From a virus: DNA of 29,975 nucleotides. Of this stretch, positions 1-7,626 are shown in pieces (the stretch's first letter is position 1; each line of letters starts with the position of its first letter). The notes under the pieces were generated by a model. The model had not been told where the DNA came from and searched no databases. It was given only the letters and a program-made list of their open reading frames with translations. The stretch is from positions 1-29,975 of the IMG/VR virus record IMGVR_UViG_3300031801_000010. One strand, written 5' to 3'. The position numbers were made by a program, and so were the translations under genes.

Positions 1-1901
1 CCTGCGGCAGAAGGAAAGCAAAATGGATCAAGGAGTTCAGAATATTTAGCTCCCCCCGGTGGACCCCATCGGCGGTTGGAGGAGGGAATATGGGTACTGC
101 TTCCCGATCCCGGTGCCCAATTATGATAAATTTTAGTCCACGTATTAGCTTGTTCTATCCACATTAGATAGTAACTATTCCAAGTAGGCATAGTTTGTGA
201 AGTTTCCATACACAACTCCCTCGTAGTGAAGGTTGGCTCCTGTGACCAATATTCACCGGCGCCACCTTGCCATTGATCACTCGTGTATAAGCATTTGCCG
301 CCATTATTCCAAACATCGTGAACACCTGTTTCTTCTACACCTACAATCGTGAATTCAATTCCCCACCATGGTCCGTCAACCCATTGAACTGATTGCATTT
401 CGCCACCTTGACCATCATCTACCATTCCGGTACTTGCTTGCCAACATCTCCATTCTGCATCAATTTTATACCCATAGGGAGTGTGAGTTATTTCCTCTCC
501 TGTAACTGTGTTAACACACCAACCCTTTCCTTCACTAATTCCCATCTCTTCGTCGGGAGGAGGGTAATAGGAAGGAGTAAAACGTGACCAAAATCCAGTC
601 TTACCTTGATATATCTCGAGGTCAGGACTTATGTTTTTAAAACTAAAGACGGCATCTGCCCCATCTTGCCAGTAACCGGAATCGTCACCCTGCTGTACCC
701 CAACTAAAATGGTATCATTAATTGGATTACCAAAACTTACCTCAACAAATTCCTTATAAGAAGAAAAGTCTCCTTTAAATCTAATTTTTGTAATTACCGC
801 TGAACCAGGAACAATACCGAAAGGCGTTTCAAGATCAATAAACACAAACTCGTTAGGAACGTTATTCCAGCGTTCTACTTTCGCAGTTGTAATTGCCCAG
901 TCTGGATCAGAAACAAGTCCGGCACAACTAGATTCAGACATTGGCTGTTTAAGTCTGAGGGCAACATTTGGAGCCGGATACATTTCTTCCTTATTGGAAT
1001 AAAGAACTGGCGTTGAAGTCCAAGTATATTCTGCATCTTCGCAAAGTAGTCTAGTCTTGTGATCATTATTAGAACATCTTCCCGTATGTCTATTACTAAT
1101 AATTAGAGGTTCATTAAAGTCGGTTTGTCTGCAATATCCACTTCTTACTGATGATTCACAGGGTACTATGTGTGTAGGATAGCTACCATCAGTACACGAA
1201 CCGATGCCAGTAATAGCGACCCATTTGACTTCAACATAACCTGCTCCGTCAATATCCCAATTAACTATTCCAGTTCCGCCGCCGGAAGTGCCCCAGGACC
1301 AATCTCCCGCGGCGGGGTTTTGCCCCCAAAGTGTCCATTGTGGCCCACCACCCATATAGATATTGGAGTCAGTATACATATCCCAATAGGGATTTTCAGC
1401 GTGTTTTTCTATTAGTGAATATTGTGTGATTACACCAGAGCCCGTCCAGTAAAGACCGGAGCCCGACCACTCTTGCCACCATTCGTCTGTCCCAATTTCG
1501 GTTATAACCACTCTGGAATCGAATGTAATAGCAAGATCCAGGGCATCAGCCTTAACAATTTTTACTTCCCAGTCTTCATCAGGAAATTCAACAGCAAATT
1601 CAGTCGGTGGACCCATAATATAATAAACTCCATCCACAATCAACGGAAATGTGATTGTTAATGGACCATCTCCTCCAAATAATGTTCTTATAATTTCTAA
1701 TACTGGAGATGTCCTCGCCAGTTGAAATTCTTGATGTACCCAAGAAAGTTCAATTGCATTTTTAGTGGCTTCTAAACACGAATCGGCACCCAAAACTATT
1801 TCAGTTAGGCGCATATTACCATCCGTAGATGGCAGTCCAAATTGAACGATGTACCCGTTCCATTGAGTAACGGGAGTATATTTAAAAATATCTTCAGCCA
1901 T
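1..1901 (-). CDS. Trp-rich probable virion/tail protein, C-terminus beyond window edge
   Basis: The frame is open without a stop from an ATG at 1901 to the left edge, giving 633 codons, so the gene is partial. The protein begins MAEDIFKYTPVTQWNGYIVQ and is rich in Trp, Gly, Tyr, Thr and Cys; many short segments (for example WWQEWSGSGLYWTGSG and PQWTLWGQNP) resemble extracellular adhesive or tail-fibre folds. About a dozen Cys occur in the middle part. No signal peptide is visible, which fits a particle component rather than a secreted protein. A CATAAATA element lies 8 nt upstream of the ATG and no Shine-Dalgarno is visible. I do not recognise the family; tail fibre, adhesin or baseplate decoration is inferred from composition and from its place beside late promoter-like DNA. 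It follows the RuvC-like gene by about a dozen bases. Confidence 0.75.
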   Translation of the reverse strand, partial: MAEDIFKYTPVTQWNGYIVQFGLPSTDGNMRLTEIVLGADSCLEATKNAIELSWVHQEFQLARTSPVLEIIRTLFGGDGPLTITFPLIVDGVYYIMGPPTEFAVEFPDEDWEVKIVKADALDLAITFDSRVVITEIGTDEWWQEWSGSGLYWTGSGVITQYSLIEKHAENPYWDMYTDSNIYMGGGPQWTLWGQNPAAGDWSWGTSGGGTGIVNWDIDGAGYVEVKWVAITGIGSCTDGSYPTHIVPCESSVRSGYCRQTDFNEPLIISNRHTGRCSNNDHKTRLLCEDAEYTWTSTPVLYSNKEEMYPAPNVALRLKQPMSESSCAGLVSDPDWAITTAKVERWNNVPNEFVFIDLETPFGIVPGSAVITKIRFKGDFSSYKEFVEVSFGNPINDTILVGVQQGDDSGYWQDGADAVFSFKNISPDLEIYQGKTGFWSRFTPSYYPPPDEEMGISEGKGWCVNTVTGEEITHTPYGYKIDAEWRCWQASTGMVDDGQGGEMQSVQWVDGPWWGIEFTIVGVEETGVHDVWNNGGKCLYTSDQWQGGAGEYWSQEPTFTTRELCMETSQTMPTWNSYYLMWIEQANTWTKIYHNWAPGSGSSTHIPSSNRRWGPPGGAKYSELLDPFCFPSAA

Positions 1902-1909
1902 AGTATAGA

Positions 1910-1917
1910 TATTTATG
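1910..1917 (-). promoter_or_regulatory. Candidate T4-type late promoter (CATAAATA)
   Basis: Read on the minus strand this is CATAAATA, one base off the T4 late -10 consensus TATAAATA and a match to the NATAAATA form reported for marine T4-like phages. It lies directly before the Trp-rich gene. The expected start of transcription is only about 3 nt from the ATG, so either the transcript is almost leaderless or the match is chance in AT-rich DNA. Confidence 0.4.
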
Positions 1918-2473
1918 AGTTTGAGTCACAATATTTGGCTATATAATAAGAATCTACAATGTCAGAAACAGGGGATTGTCCAGTATAGGGGTCAAATTCA
2001 AACAACTTTGCAAGATCATCGCCAGTTTCTTCTACAAATGCTTCGTACATTAATAGTTTATTGGCATTTCCTTTTCCAGTTGCGAATTTTTTTATCGCGG
2101 AGGGAGAAATTACATCGATAATATTAGATATTTTTTCTGCTAGTTTATATTTAAGTATTCCGGTATTCTCACCTATATTAAATACTTGTCCTTTAGCACC
2201 AAACGCATATCCTTCTATAGCAAGTTTATTTCCGTGATGTCGGGTGAGTGCGTGAGAAAGAATCCAATCGACAGTTATATCAGCAAGACGGGTGAATCTT
2301 TCTAGATTATCGTTGTACTCGTATAAATCAAGTCCAACAATATTTGGGGAGTGATTGACTGCAAGTTTCTTGTTCTTAGTAATGAACATAAACTTACAAT
2401 TATCATAACTAAATGGGGTTTGTCCTATGCAAACCGCGGGAGATGTCATTGAATAATCTATTCCAATAATCAT
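1913..2473 (-). CDS. RuvC-like Holliday junction resolvase
   Basis: A 186-aa protein with the acidic motifs of the RNase H-like RuvC fold: D6 in an N-terminal strand (IIGIDYSMTSPAVCI), an acidic residue after the central strand (LAIEGYAFGAKG, E87), and a C-terminal SDIVDSYYIAKY segment with paired Asp. The segment SPSAIKKFATGKGNANKLLMY matches the family's basic loop before the C-terminal helix. It should cleave four-way junctions during recombination-dependent replication and packaging, the role played by endonuclease VII (gp49) in T4. Its ATG overlaps the stop of the upstream zinc-ribbon gene, implying translational coupling. It is the last gene of the unit that begins with gp61. Confidence 0.85.
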   Translation of the reverse strand: MIIGIDYSMTSPAVCIGQTPFSYDNCKFMFITKNKKLAVNHSPNIVGLDLYEYNDNLERFTRLADITVDWILSHALTRHHGNKLAIEGYAFGAKGQVFNIGENTGILKYKLAEKISNIIDVISPSAIKKFATGKGNANKLLMYEAFVEETGDDLAKLFEFDPYTGQSPVSDIVDSYYIAKYCDSNS

Positions 2474-2610
2474 AGAATATCTTCTTCAATTTCAATATCT
2501 TCTGCCCCACAAAAGGGGCAATATTCTACTTCATATAATTTTTCTTCGAGATCGTGTTCGATTGTGCAAGTTGCTTGGCACTCATCGCATTGCACATTTA
2601 TTATTATCAT
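2470..2610 (-). CDS. Small zinc-ribbon protein (46 aa)
   Basis: A 46-aa frame from the ATG at 2610 to a TGA that overlaps the RuvC-like ATG. It contains CDEC near the N-terminus (C8, C11), a further Cys at 15, and CPFC (C31, C34) followed by a strongly acidic tail. Two paired CxxC knuckles indicate a single zinc ribbon. It fills a gap that would otherwise be empty, and its start/stop spacing matches its neighbours. The function is unknown; small zinc ribbons next to nucleases are often nucleic-acid or protein adaptors. Confidence 0.75.
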   Translation of the reverse strand: MIIINVQCDECQATCTIEHDLEEKLYEVEYCPFCGAEDIEIEEDIL

Positions 2611-2615
2611 TTTAA

Positions 2616-3038
2616 TTAACTACAGAAGGTATACCATTTGTGAGTGCCGATATTTGTCACATTAACATAATTATTTTCTTTTAATATTTGTAAGGCAGAT
2701 CCAGCCATATTACCTTCATTTGAATATACAAGAATATGAGTATTTTTATTTATACGTTCATTTGCATTGCACCAATTTAATAATCCATCAATAGGAACAT
2801 TAACTGAATTATGTATTTTTCCTCCTGCTATATACTCAACTGGACTTCTTACGTCAATAATAAATCCTCCAGATTTAAATATTTCTAAAATTTCTTCACA
2901 AGTTGATTTTTCACCTGTTGCTCCAAAAATATTTTGATATCTTTTTCTTTTTTCCGCTAATTCTTTAAGCCGCATCGCATTGCCCTTGCGAAAGGCATCC
3001 ATAACATTATCCCATTCACTTTCAACCACTCTACTCAT
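2616..3038 (-). CDS. Rhodanese-like domain protein with Cys-to-Ser active site
   Basis: A 140-aa protein. The N-terminal ~45 residues are charged and helical; the rest is a rhodanese fold, with IIDVRSPVEYIAGGKIHNSVNVP (residues 60-82) matching the 'DVR...E...GHI.GA.N.P' signature. The segment HILVYSNEGNMAGSALQIL (101-119) corresponds to the active-site loop, but the catalytic Cys after 'VY' is Ser (S106). A single-domain rhodanese lacking this Cys cannot form the persulfide, so the domain is probably a binding module. The start overlaps the stop of the upstream gene and is preceded by AAGAAGG. Confidence 0.8.
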   Translation of the reverse strand: MSRVVESEWDNVMDAFRKGNAMRLKELAEKRKRYQNIFGATGEKSTCEEILEIFKSGGFIIDVRSPVEYIAGGKIHNSVNVPIDGLLNWCNANERINKNTHILVYSNEGNMAGSALQILKENNYVNVTNIGTHKWYTFCS

Positions 3039-3789
3039 TCCTTCTTTCTCTTGTAAGATTTTTTTCTATTATTTTAATTAATTTTTTCTTAAACTGAAAT
3101 TTATCAAACAACTTATAGTAATAAGAAAAAACTGTATCTTTTGGATTGAGCAAGGCTTTCTTATGTGGTTTTGCGGCCAATATAGGTTGATAATATTCAT
3201 TGATTTCTTTATCCCAAAAAAATTGTTGAAAAACGATTGGTCTTGTTGTATGAAATCGAATATAATAAAATATCTCTTCTCTTAAAAATTGTATTGATGT
3301 TACTTTCTTTTTGAAAATAAATGAATAATCTAAAGTCCTGAAATATTTTGCAATATCAAATTGACCAGGAATCATTATTGAAGATTTACTAACATCATTA
3401 TCCTCAAAAGAAGGAGGAACCTGTGACATTAATAAACTTTTTTCGTATGGCGCAAAAAATAGATGATGTGTTGCGAATGAAAGGTGTCTATCAGACCTAA
3501 TATTAATATGTGAATCAAAAAAGAATTGATCATATTCACCAGTTCCAACATTATTATTTGAATCAATTTTCAACTTATAATCATAATAAGGCCTTACTCC
3601 ATATAGATTTGTCAATTCATCTAGTATCGCAGGACAGCGAGACATCATTGACGAATGTTCATCTTTTCCTGCATATTCTATTAGAAAATTTTTCAAAATC
3701 GATAAGGGTTCTTCTGCTCTGATACCCTCTTCAAAACCCTTCACAGAAGTATTTACACCCCACCATATTATAATAGGTTCTTGTTTCAT
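3031..3789 (-). CDS. Unknown protein, divergent paralogue of the 4050-4754 gene
   Basis: A 252-aa protein of unknown function. It shares with the protein at 4050-4754 the motif CP(A/G)ILD preceded by a basic/polar stretch (SRCPAILDELTNLYGVRPYYD here; KSCPGILDALSYGYIIPLWSD there), followed by a beta-rich middle, and a C-terminal segment in which a short strand pair leads into '(V/I)..I(I/V)..(F/W)...E'. The basic tail (KKKLIKIIEKNLTRERRN) suggests nucleic-acid or membrane-surface contact. It sits between the FmdB-like and rhodanese-like genes, with a 1-nt gap to the former. I do not recognise a catalytic site. Confidence 0.75.
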   Translation of the reverse strand: MKQEPIIIWWGVNTSVKGFEEGIRAEEPLSILKNFLIEYAGKDEHSSMMSRCPAILDELTNLYGVRPYYDYKLKIDSNNNVGTGEYDQFFFDSHINIRSDRHLSFATHHLFFAPYEKSLLMSQVPPSFEDNDVSKSSIMIPGQFDIAKYFRTLDYSFIFKKKVTSIQFLREEIFYYIRFHTTRPIVFQQFFWDKEINEYYQPILAAKPHKKALLNPKDTVFSYYYKLFDKFQFKKKLIKIIEKNLTRERRNE

Positions 3790-3790
3790 A

Positions 3791-4042
3791 TCAATCAGGC
3801 TTTACATTGGGTTGAGGCACATTCGGCACATTCGATTTATTTATCAATTTGTCGGCTTCTCGCCTTTCTTCGTGTCCAGTAGTTAAATCTTTTTTATATC
3901 CCCAACTAACACTATGTATGCGTTTAAAATCTTTTGCACCACACTCACACTTATCTATATATAAGTGCATATCTTCAGACCATAACCCAAACTCTTCCTT
4001 AACTTCACCACATTTCTTACATTCAAAATCAAATATTGGCAT
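3791..4042 (-). CDS. FmdB-like zinc-ribbon protein
   Basis: An 83-aa protein starting MPIFDFECKKCGEVKEEF, the typical N-terminus of FmdB/CxxC putative regulatory proteins. It has a CxxC at residues 8 and 11 and a second CEC pair (KCECGAKDFKRI) that completes one zinc ribbon. The tail is polar and Pro/Asn rich. In T4-like phages such proteins occur among early genes and may contact host RNA polymerase or other proteins, but no role is proven. The gene is flanked by two genes that are paralogues of each other. Confidence 0.8.
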   Translation of the reverse strand: MPIFDFECKKCGEVKEEFGLWSEDMHLYIDKCECGAKDFKRIHSVSWGYKKDLTTGHEERREADKLINKSNVPNVPQPNVKPD

Positions 4043-4049
4043 TTTTTCT

Positions 4050-4754
4050 CTATTTGTATCGGTTTATACTTAACTTTTTTCTATAATGTTGTTTAACAAA
4101 CATAGATTGATGAATAAATTGTGTCACTTTATTATCTATACTTCTATGATCTCCAGTTTCAACTTTCATTTTAAATTCTTCACGTTTGAAAGGAATGATC
4201 TGAGCCACAGGCATTCCATAGGGAAATAATATTTCTTCATTCAATGGAGCAGTAAACCACGTATTGATATGGGCATCGTGATAAATATCCGTATCAATAA
4301 TCCCACTTAATACTGTCAAGTTAGGGTGTTTATTGTAATGTGGTGCAGTAATATAACAACTGTATCCAGGAGGAGTTTTAATGTACCAAGGATTAGTAAA
4401 TTTAAATGATCCCTTAAATGTTTCTGGTGGAAAAGGATAACTGTCGATTTGAGCTTGTGGATGTATATTAGCAGTAAAATCACCTCTATTATGAGGAGGC
4501 GTTGCCCAACCAATACCTTCTGGACTGTCTTTAGATACAGGAACTCGTACCACCATATAATCTGACCATAATGGAATAATATAGCCATAGCTGAGAGCAT
4601 CAAGTATTCCAGGACAACTTTTTACAGTTAGTTTTTCTTCTTGTTCTGGACCTTTTTGTTTTTTAAACCATCCTGGCCAAAAATCCCTTGCTGATACAGG
4701 AGGATTTGCAAGTTTAAGTTCTTCAATGTCTGTAAAAAATGTTACTTCAGTCAT
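4050..4754 (-). CDS. Unknown protein, paralogue of the 3031-3789 gene
   Basis: I choose the ATG at 4754 (MTEVTFF...), which overlaps the gp61 stop as ATGA; a second ATG 12 nt upstream is less likely. The product is 234 aa. Recognisable parts are DFWPGWFKKQ, KSCPGILDALSYGYIIPLW, a Pro/Tyr-rich middle (NPWYIKTPPGYSCYITAP), a segment with two His (YHDAHINTWFT) and FPYGMPVAQIIPFKREEF. The pattern 'G.p.aqiiPF+RE' with an upstream small beta domain resembles a phage/bacterial DUF family I cannot name with certainty. No signal peptide or membrane span. The function is unknown. Translation is coupled to gp61. Confidence 0.75.
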   Translation of the reverse strand: MTEVTFFTDIEELKLANPPVSARDFWPGWFKKQKGPEQEEKLTVKSCPGILDALSYGYIIPLWSDYMVVRVPVSKDSPEGIGWATPPHNRGDFTANIHPQAQIDSYPFPPETFKGSFKFTNPWYIKTPPGYSCYITAPHYNKHPNLTVLSGIIDTDIYHDAHINTWFTAPLNEEILFPYGMPVAQIIPFKREEFKMKVETGDHRSIDNKVTQFIHQSMFVKQHYRKKLSINRYK

Positions 4755-5785
4755 ATGCGTTTCCATTTATTTAATGCTACTTTTGCCTGTAAGCCCTTAA
4801 ATGTCCTAGACTTAATTGAATCGTGTAGCTCTTCACTACTCATACCCGAAAGAATCATATCATTTATATCCTTCTGTCGAATTCTCTCATCCCAGATACA
4901 TACTGCATAGCCCTTTTTAATAAATGTCTCGATTTTATTAACTATTTCTTTATTTCTGTTTTCGTTATCCATTACGATAACAAATTCTGTCTCACTATTT
5001 AGATTACAAGAACTGGATAGATCCGAGCCTGCCATTGCAATTGCGTTGTCCAGAAACAAAGAATCAATCGGTCCCTCGACAACATATACTGGTTTAGATT
5101 CATCCATCTTGTCTAAGCCAAATAGTTTACACTCATCCTCTGTTACTTTAATAGTTATATAACGTACTGTATTGTTTGGATCCAATGAACGGCCCTGAAA
5201 TGCCATCATCTCTCCCTTCTTATCAAAAAATGGTATAATAAGACGACCTTCGTCTTTCTCTATGTCTTTAAATTTATTCTTAACAATCGTATTAGTCCAC
5301 GCTTTAAAAGTTTCTGTATAGTACAATCTCGACATTTGACGTAGGGGTATTTTTCTCTCGTGAATATATAATCTTGCTGGATGATTAATATCACACAAGT
5401 CCAAGCAAGTAATATGTTTGAGAGGATTAGAAGAGAATGTAGGAGTTTTGTTTGTCTTGAAGAAATTAGATTGGTCACCTGCGCCAAGTTTTATTTTCTT
5501 GCCTTGTCTGCCGCGTGCCCCAAATTTTTCAAGAGTATACTCTTTTTTTAGAGATGGTGCCACGTGTTCGATTAATTGCGATAGTCCAGTTGCTACGCCA
5601 CAGTTGTGACATTTATACAACGCATCACCTTTATTCTCAAAGATGTATCCACGGGCTTTTAGTTTGTCTTTGGCTGAATCGCCACATAGCGGGCATCTAA
5701 AATTCCAAAGGGCTTTACCCTTTTTTTTGAATTGTTCTAGTCGAACACCAAGAATTCCGATGTATTTTGAGTCAATATAATCCAT
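4751..5785 (-). CDS. 61: DNA primase (T4 gp61-like)
   Basis: A 344-aa protein, essentially the T4 gp61 length. It has an N-terminal zinc-binding domain with C31, C34, C59 and C62 (RCPLCGDSAKDK... YKCHNCG), then a primase core, then a TOPRIM domain with VYVVEGPID (E237, D241) and VIVMDNENRN (D273, E275). It makes RNA primers for lagging-strand synthesis in complex with the gp41 helicase, which is also encoded here. The N-terminus MDYIDSKYIGILGVRLEQF matches the family start, so the ATG at 5785 is firm. It is the first gene after a consensus sigma70 promoter, with an expected leader of only about 2 nt. Confidence 0.95.
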   Translation of the reverse strand: MDYIDSKYIGILGVRLEQFKKKGKALWNFRCPLCGDSAKDKLKARGYIFENKGDALYKCHNCGVATGLSQLIEHVAPSLKKEYTLEKFGARGRQGKKIKLGAGDQSNFFKTNKTPTFSSNPLKHITCLDLCDINHPARLYIHERKIPLRQMSRLYYTETFKAWTNTIVKNKFKDIEKDEGRLIIPFFDKKGEMMAFQGRSLDPNNTVRYITIKVTEDECKLFGLDKMDESKPVYVVEGPIDSLFLDNAIAMAGSDLSSSCNLNSETEFVIVMDNENRNKEIVNKIETFIKKGYAVCIWDERIRQKDINDMILSGMSSEELHDSIKSRTFKGLQAKVALNKWKRI

Positions 5786-5793
5786 AATATAAT

Positions 5794-5822
5794 ATTATAC
5801 ACCCCTCACGAATGTATGTCAA
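5794..5822 (-). promoter_or_regulatory. Consensus sigma70 early promoter for gp61 unit
   Basis: On the minus strand: TTGACA (5822-5817), a spacer of exactly 17 bp ending in GTG, then TATAAT (5799-5794). The -35 overlaps the stop codon of the upstream Cys-rich gene. The predicted start of transcription (about 5787) is 2 nt before the gp61 ATG, so this mRNA should be leaderless or nearly so. Confidence 0.9.
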
Positions 5823-6055
5823 GTCAAAAAATCGCAATCATTACAATAATCTCTTTCATCCTCCTCTGTCAGGCGAACACAAGGTAGAATATTACTGTAA
5901 TCACCACTTTCCTTCGCCATTTCTTTTTGTTTTGTGTGACATTCCCATTTCAAAGGACACGAACAACAACATACTTTGGGGATTGTTTCTCGAAATGGAC
6001 AAATAACAGGCACAATGGGACTACTACAAAATCGTAGTTTTATCTCCTGAGCCAT
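5819..6055 (-). CDS. Cys-rich small protein, unknown
   Basis: A 78-aa protein with ten Cys (residues 10, 19, 29, 30, 31, 33, 39, 59, 71, 74), including a CCCSC cluster and CNDC near the C-terminus. The arrangement suggests metal or Fe-S binding, or several zinc knuckles, but I do not recognise the family. No signal peptide, so disulfide stabilisation outside the cell is unlikely. The start is preceded by AGAAGG within the end of the neighbouring gene. The end of the gene carries the -35 box of the gp61 promoter. Confidence 0.7.
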   Translation of the reverse strand: MAQEIKLRFCSSPIVPVICPFRETIPKVCCCSCPLKWECHTKQKEMAKESGDYSNILPCVRLTEEDERDYCNDCDFLT

Positions 6056-6058
6056 TAG

Positions 6059-6355
6059 TTACCTTCTGATAACTTGGAATACTGGATTATTCGGATGTTT
6101 CATTAGCATACCTCCTTTAGGATTTTTCTTGGCATATGCTGACACTCCCTTAGCCCACTCTGTCTTTCCGACAAATGAATCCCAACGTTGGTATTTTTGT
6201 CTACCTAGTCTTACTCCATCATATGTATTTGCATCCGGGGCGGTCCAATAATTTTGACCAAATGCTTTACCATTCGGGTTGGTAAATAGCGGCACATCTT
6301 TCTGAACATTTATAGGTCCAGAGCCGTCTCCGACTACATTACTTTCATCAATCAT
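6059..6355 (-). CDS. Unknown small protein (98 aa), probable late gene
   Basis: A 98-aa protein rich in Gly, Asn, Tyr and Trp (PNGKAFGQNYWTAPDANTYDGVRLGRQKYQRWDSFVGK), with a basic C-terminus ending VIRR. The ATG overlaps the upstream stop as ATGA. Composition and position beside other presumed virion genes suggest a small structural component; no family is recognised. Confidence 0.65.
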   Translation of the reverse strand: MIDESNVVGDGSGPINVQKDVPLFTNPNGKAFGQNYWTAPDANTYDGVRLGRQKYQRWDSFVGKTEWAKGVSAYAKKNPKGGMLMKHPNNPVFQVIRR

Positions 6356-6798
6356 CTTTTCACTTTCTCTAATAGTATATGCTGATTCATCAAGGCTTTT
6401 ACTTGCATTGATTCTTTCAATGTCATATTATCATTTATATAGTCAATAAATCCTTCATCTAATACCTCGCCATTTGCTCCGTGTTTCTCCATACCTTCTT
6501 TGAAAAGAAAATATGCGGCAACTGCTTTACCGAGTTTGCCCTTCATTCCAGGCACTTTCTCTAGTAATTGTTTTAACTTACGAAGAAGGCGATGGAATAA
6601 CGTATAATTGGATCTCTCTTCCAACCCTGAGCGTTTCTTTTTAATGACATTACCTTGATCATCAATGATGCCTAAGTGATATGCTGGCCAGTCTGTCCAT
6701 TCCATAGCAATAAACTTAGCAAACTTATATACAAAATACAAGTCCATAGCGGTTGAAGCGGCTTTGAATTTTTTCACTTCATCTATTTGGATTGTCAT
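6352..6798 (-). CDS. Conserved phage protein of unknown function (148 aa)
   Basis: A 148-aa mostly helical protein. The segment AASTAMDLYFVYKFAKFIAMEWTDWPAYHLGIIDDQGNVIKK, then a KLKQLLEKVPGMKGKLGKAVAAYFLFKEG helix pair, is a pattern I associate with a conserved T4-like marine phage family without assigned function, probably virion related. Start and stop overlap both neighbours, so the three genes 6059-7190 are likely translated as a coupled set. Confidence 0.7.
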   Translation of the reverse strand: MTIQIDEVKKFKAASTAMDLYFVYKFAKFIAMEWTDWPAYHLGIIDDQGNVIKKKRSGLEERSNYTLFHRLLRKLKQLLEKVPGMKGKLGKAVAAYFLFKEGMEKHGANGEVLDEGFIDYINDNMTLKESMQVKALMNQHILLEKVKR

Positions 6799-7190
6799 TT
6801 TAATTCTTCTCTTATAATGGCTCGTACCTTTGTGTCTATTGTAATTAACGACTTCAACTCTGGAGTTAATGCGTTTAACTCATCCAAAAATGTTGCAATA
6901 ATCTCGTGGTGTTTAGGATCTATCTTGTACATCAATATTCGTGTACACGGAAATGAACCGAAAACATTAATTAAAACCAACAAATGATTCATCAATAATC
7001 GACTCTTTAGCTTTCCGGTATCTACATATTTGGATATCAAACGTTTAATATATTTAATCCTATTAATATCTTCATAGAATTCTTCACTAACACTACCCTG
7101 GCGGTCGTTGTAATGGGTAGCCATATAGAACATCATATTTTGATTGTTTAACTTCGGAAAATACGACTCTATTGGTTGTTTTACCATCAT
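6795..7190 (-). CDS. Conserved T4-like phage protein (DUF7207-like), 131 aa
   Basis: The body (SYFPKLNNQNMMFYMATHYND ... FYEDINRIKYIKRLISKY ... LLMNHLLVLINVFG) resembles a short helical family widespread in T4-like phages, to my recollection DUF7207; function unknown. I choose the ATG at 7190 (MMVKQ...); the frame also opens from a TTG at 7220. No good ribosome-binding site precedes 7190, whereas a strong one precedes an overlapping frame starting at 7263, so expression may use coupling or a frameshift. Confidence 0.7.
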   Translation of the reverse strand: MMVKQPIESYFPKLNNQNMMFYMATHYNDRQGSVSEEFYEDINRIKYIKRLISKYVDTGKLKSRLLMNHLLVLINVFGSFPCTRILMYKIDPKHHEIIATFLDELNALTPELKSLITIDTKVRAIIREELK

Positions 7191-7263
7191 TTTCTTTAAG
7201 CGGTTTCTCTTTAGGTTCAATCTCTTGAGTAATAACAGTATCTACTACTTTAATAAAACTCAT
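7093..7263 (-). CDS. Short overlapping frame with strong ribosome-binding site (56 aa)
   Basis: The frame starts at an ATG at 7263 that overlaps the upstream TAA (TAATG) and is preceded at ideal distance by GGGAGG. It reads MSFIKVVDTVITQEIEPKEK... and ends at a TAG at 7095-7093. Its last two thirds overlap the 6795-7190 gene in another frame. The first ~24 codons occupy otherwise non-coding DNA and look protein-like. It may be a real small protein, a leader for coupling, or the N-terminal part of the next protein joined by a +1 frameshift. Confidence 0.35.
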   Translation of the reverse strand: MSFIKVVDTVITQEIEPKEKPLKENDGKTTNRVVFSEVKQSKYDVLYGYPLQRPPG

Positions 7264-7616
7264 TAAACCTCCCAGTAAGGTACTCCACCAGATCGACCGT
7301 TTGAAACTCCGGGTGGTTTAGAACCTTTGGAAAAATGACCGGTATTTTTATCTCGAAGAAGAACCTTTTGTGATGGGTAAATTCGCCCTTCGTGGATGGA
7401 GGTAAGTGCTTCTTCGTTTCCTTCATTTGCGTGAGCAACTTCTAACGCATCGGCAAACCTGGAAGCAAGATCAGGTCCCGTTGCTTCTTCTACTTCCAAA
7501 TACTCTTCCACTTGCTTGACCAATGCTTTTTTCGTTAGACGACGGTCAAGTTCAATACCAACTGTTCTCCCATATTCTTCGAGAGCCTTTTTATTCATTT
7601 TTTTAAGGTCTTTCAT
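7263..7616 (-). CDS. Unknown protein with N-terminal HeH/SAP-like motif
   Basis: A 117-aa protein. Residues 1-40 (KKMNKKALEEYGRTVGIELDRRLTKKALVKQVEEYL) fit a helix-extended-helix/SAP-like motif, found in several phage DNA-binding or virion-associated proteins. The remainder is polar, ending HFSKGSKPPGVSNGRSGGVPYWEV, without a recognised domain. An AATAAATA element lies just upstream. Its neighbours suggest a late gene; the DNA-binding role is inferred. Confidence 0.65.
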   Translation of the reverse strand: MKDLKKMNKKALEEYGRTVGIELDRRLTKKALVKQVEEYLEVEEATGPDLASRFADALEVAHANEGNEEALTSIHEGRIYPSQKVLLRDKNTGHFSKGSKPPGVSNGRSGGVPYWEV

Positions 7617-7626
7617 AATTTATCCA

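Noticed and set aside
2740-2760. TATAAATA-like match inside the rhodanese-like gene
   Set aside because: It is within coding sequence, far from any late-type gene start, and such 8-mers are expected by chance in AT-rich DNA; the same applies to matches near 13490, 18118, 19290 and 26385.
4316-4603. 95-aa minus-strand frame inside the 4050-4754 gene
   Set aside because: Alternate frame, hydrophobic runs typical of frame shadows, no ribosome site.
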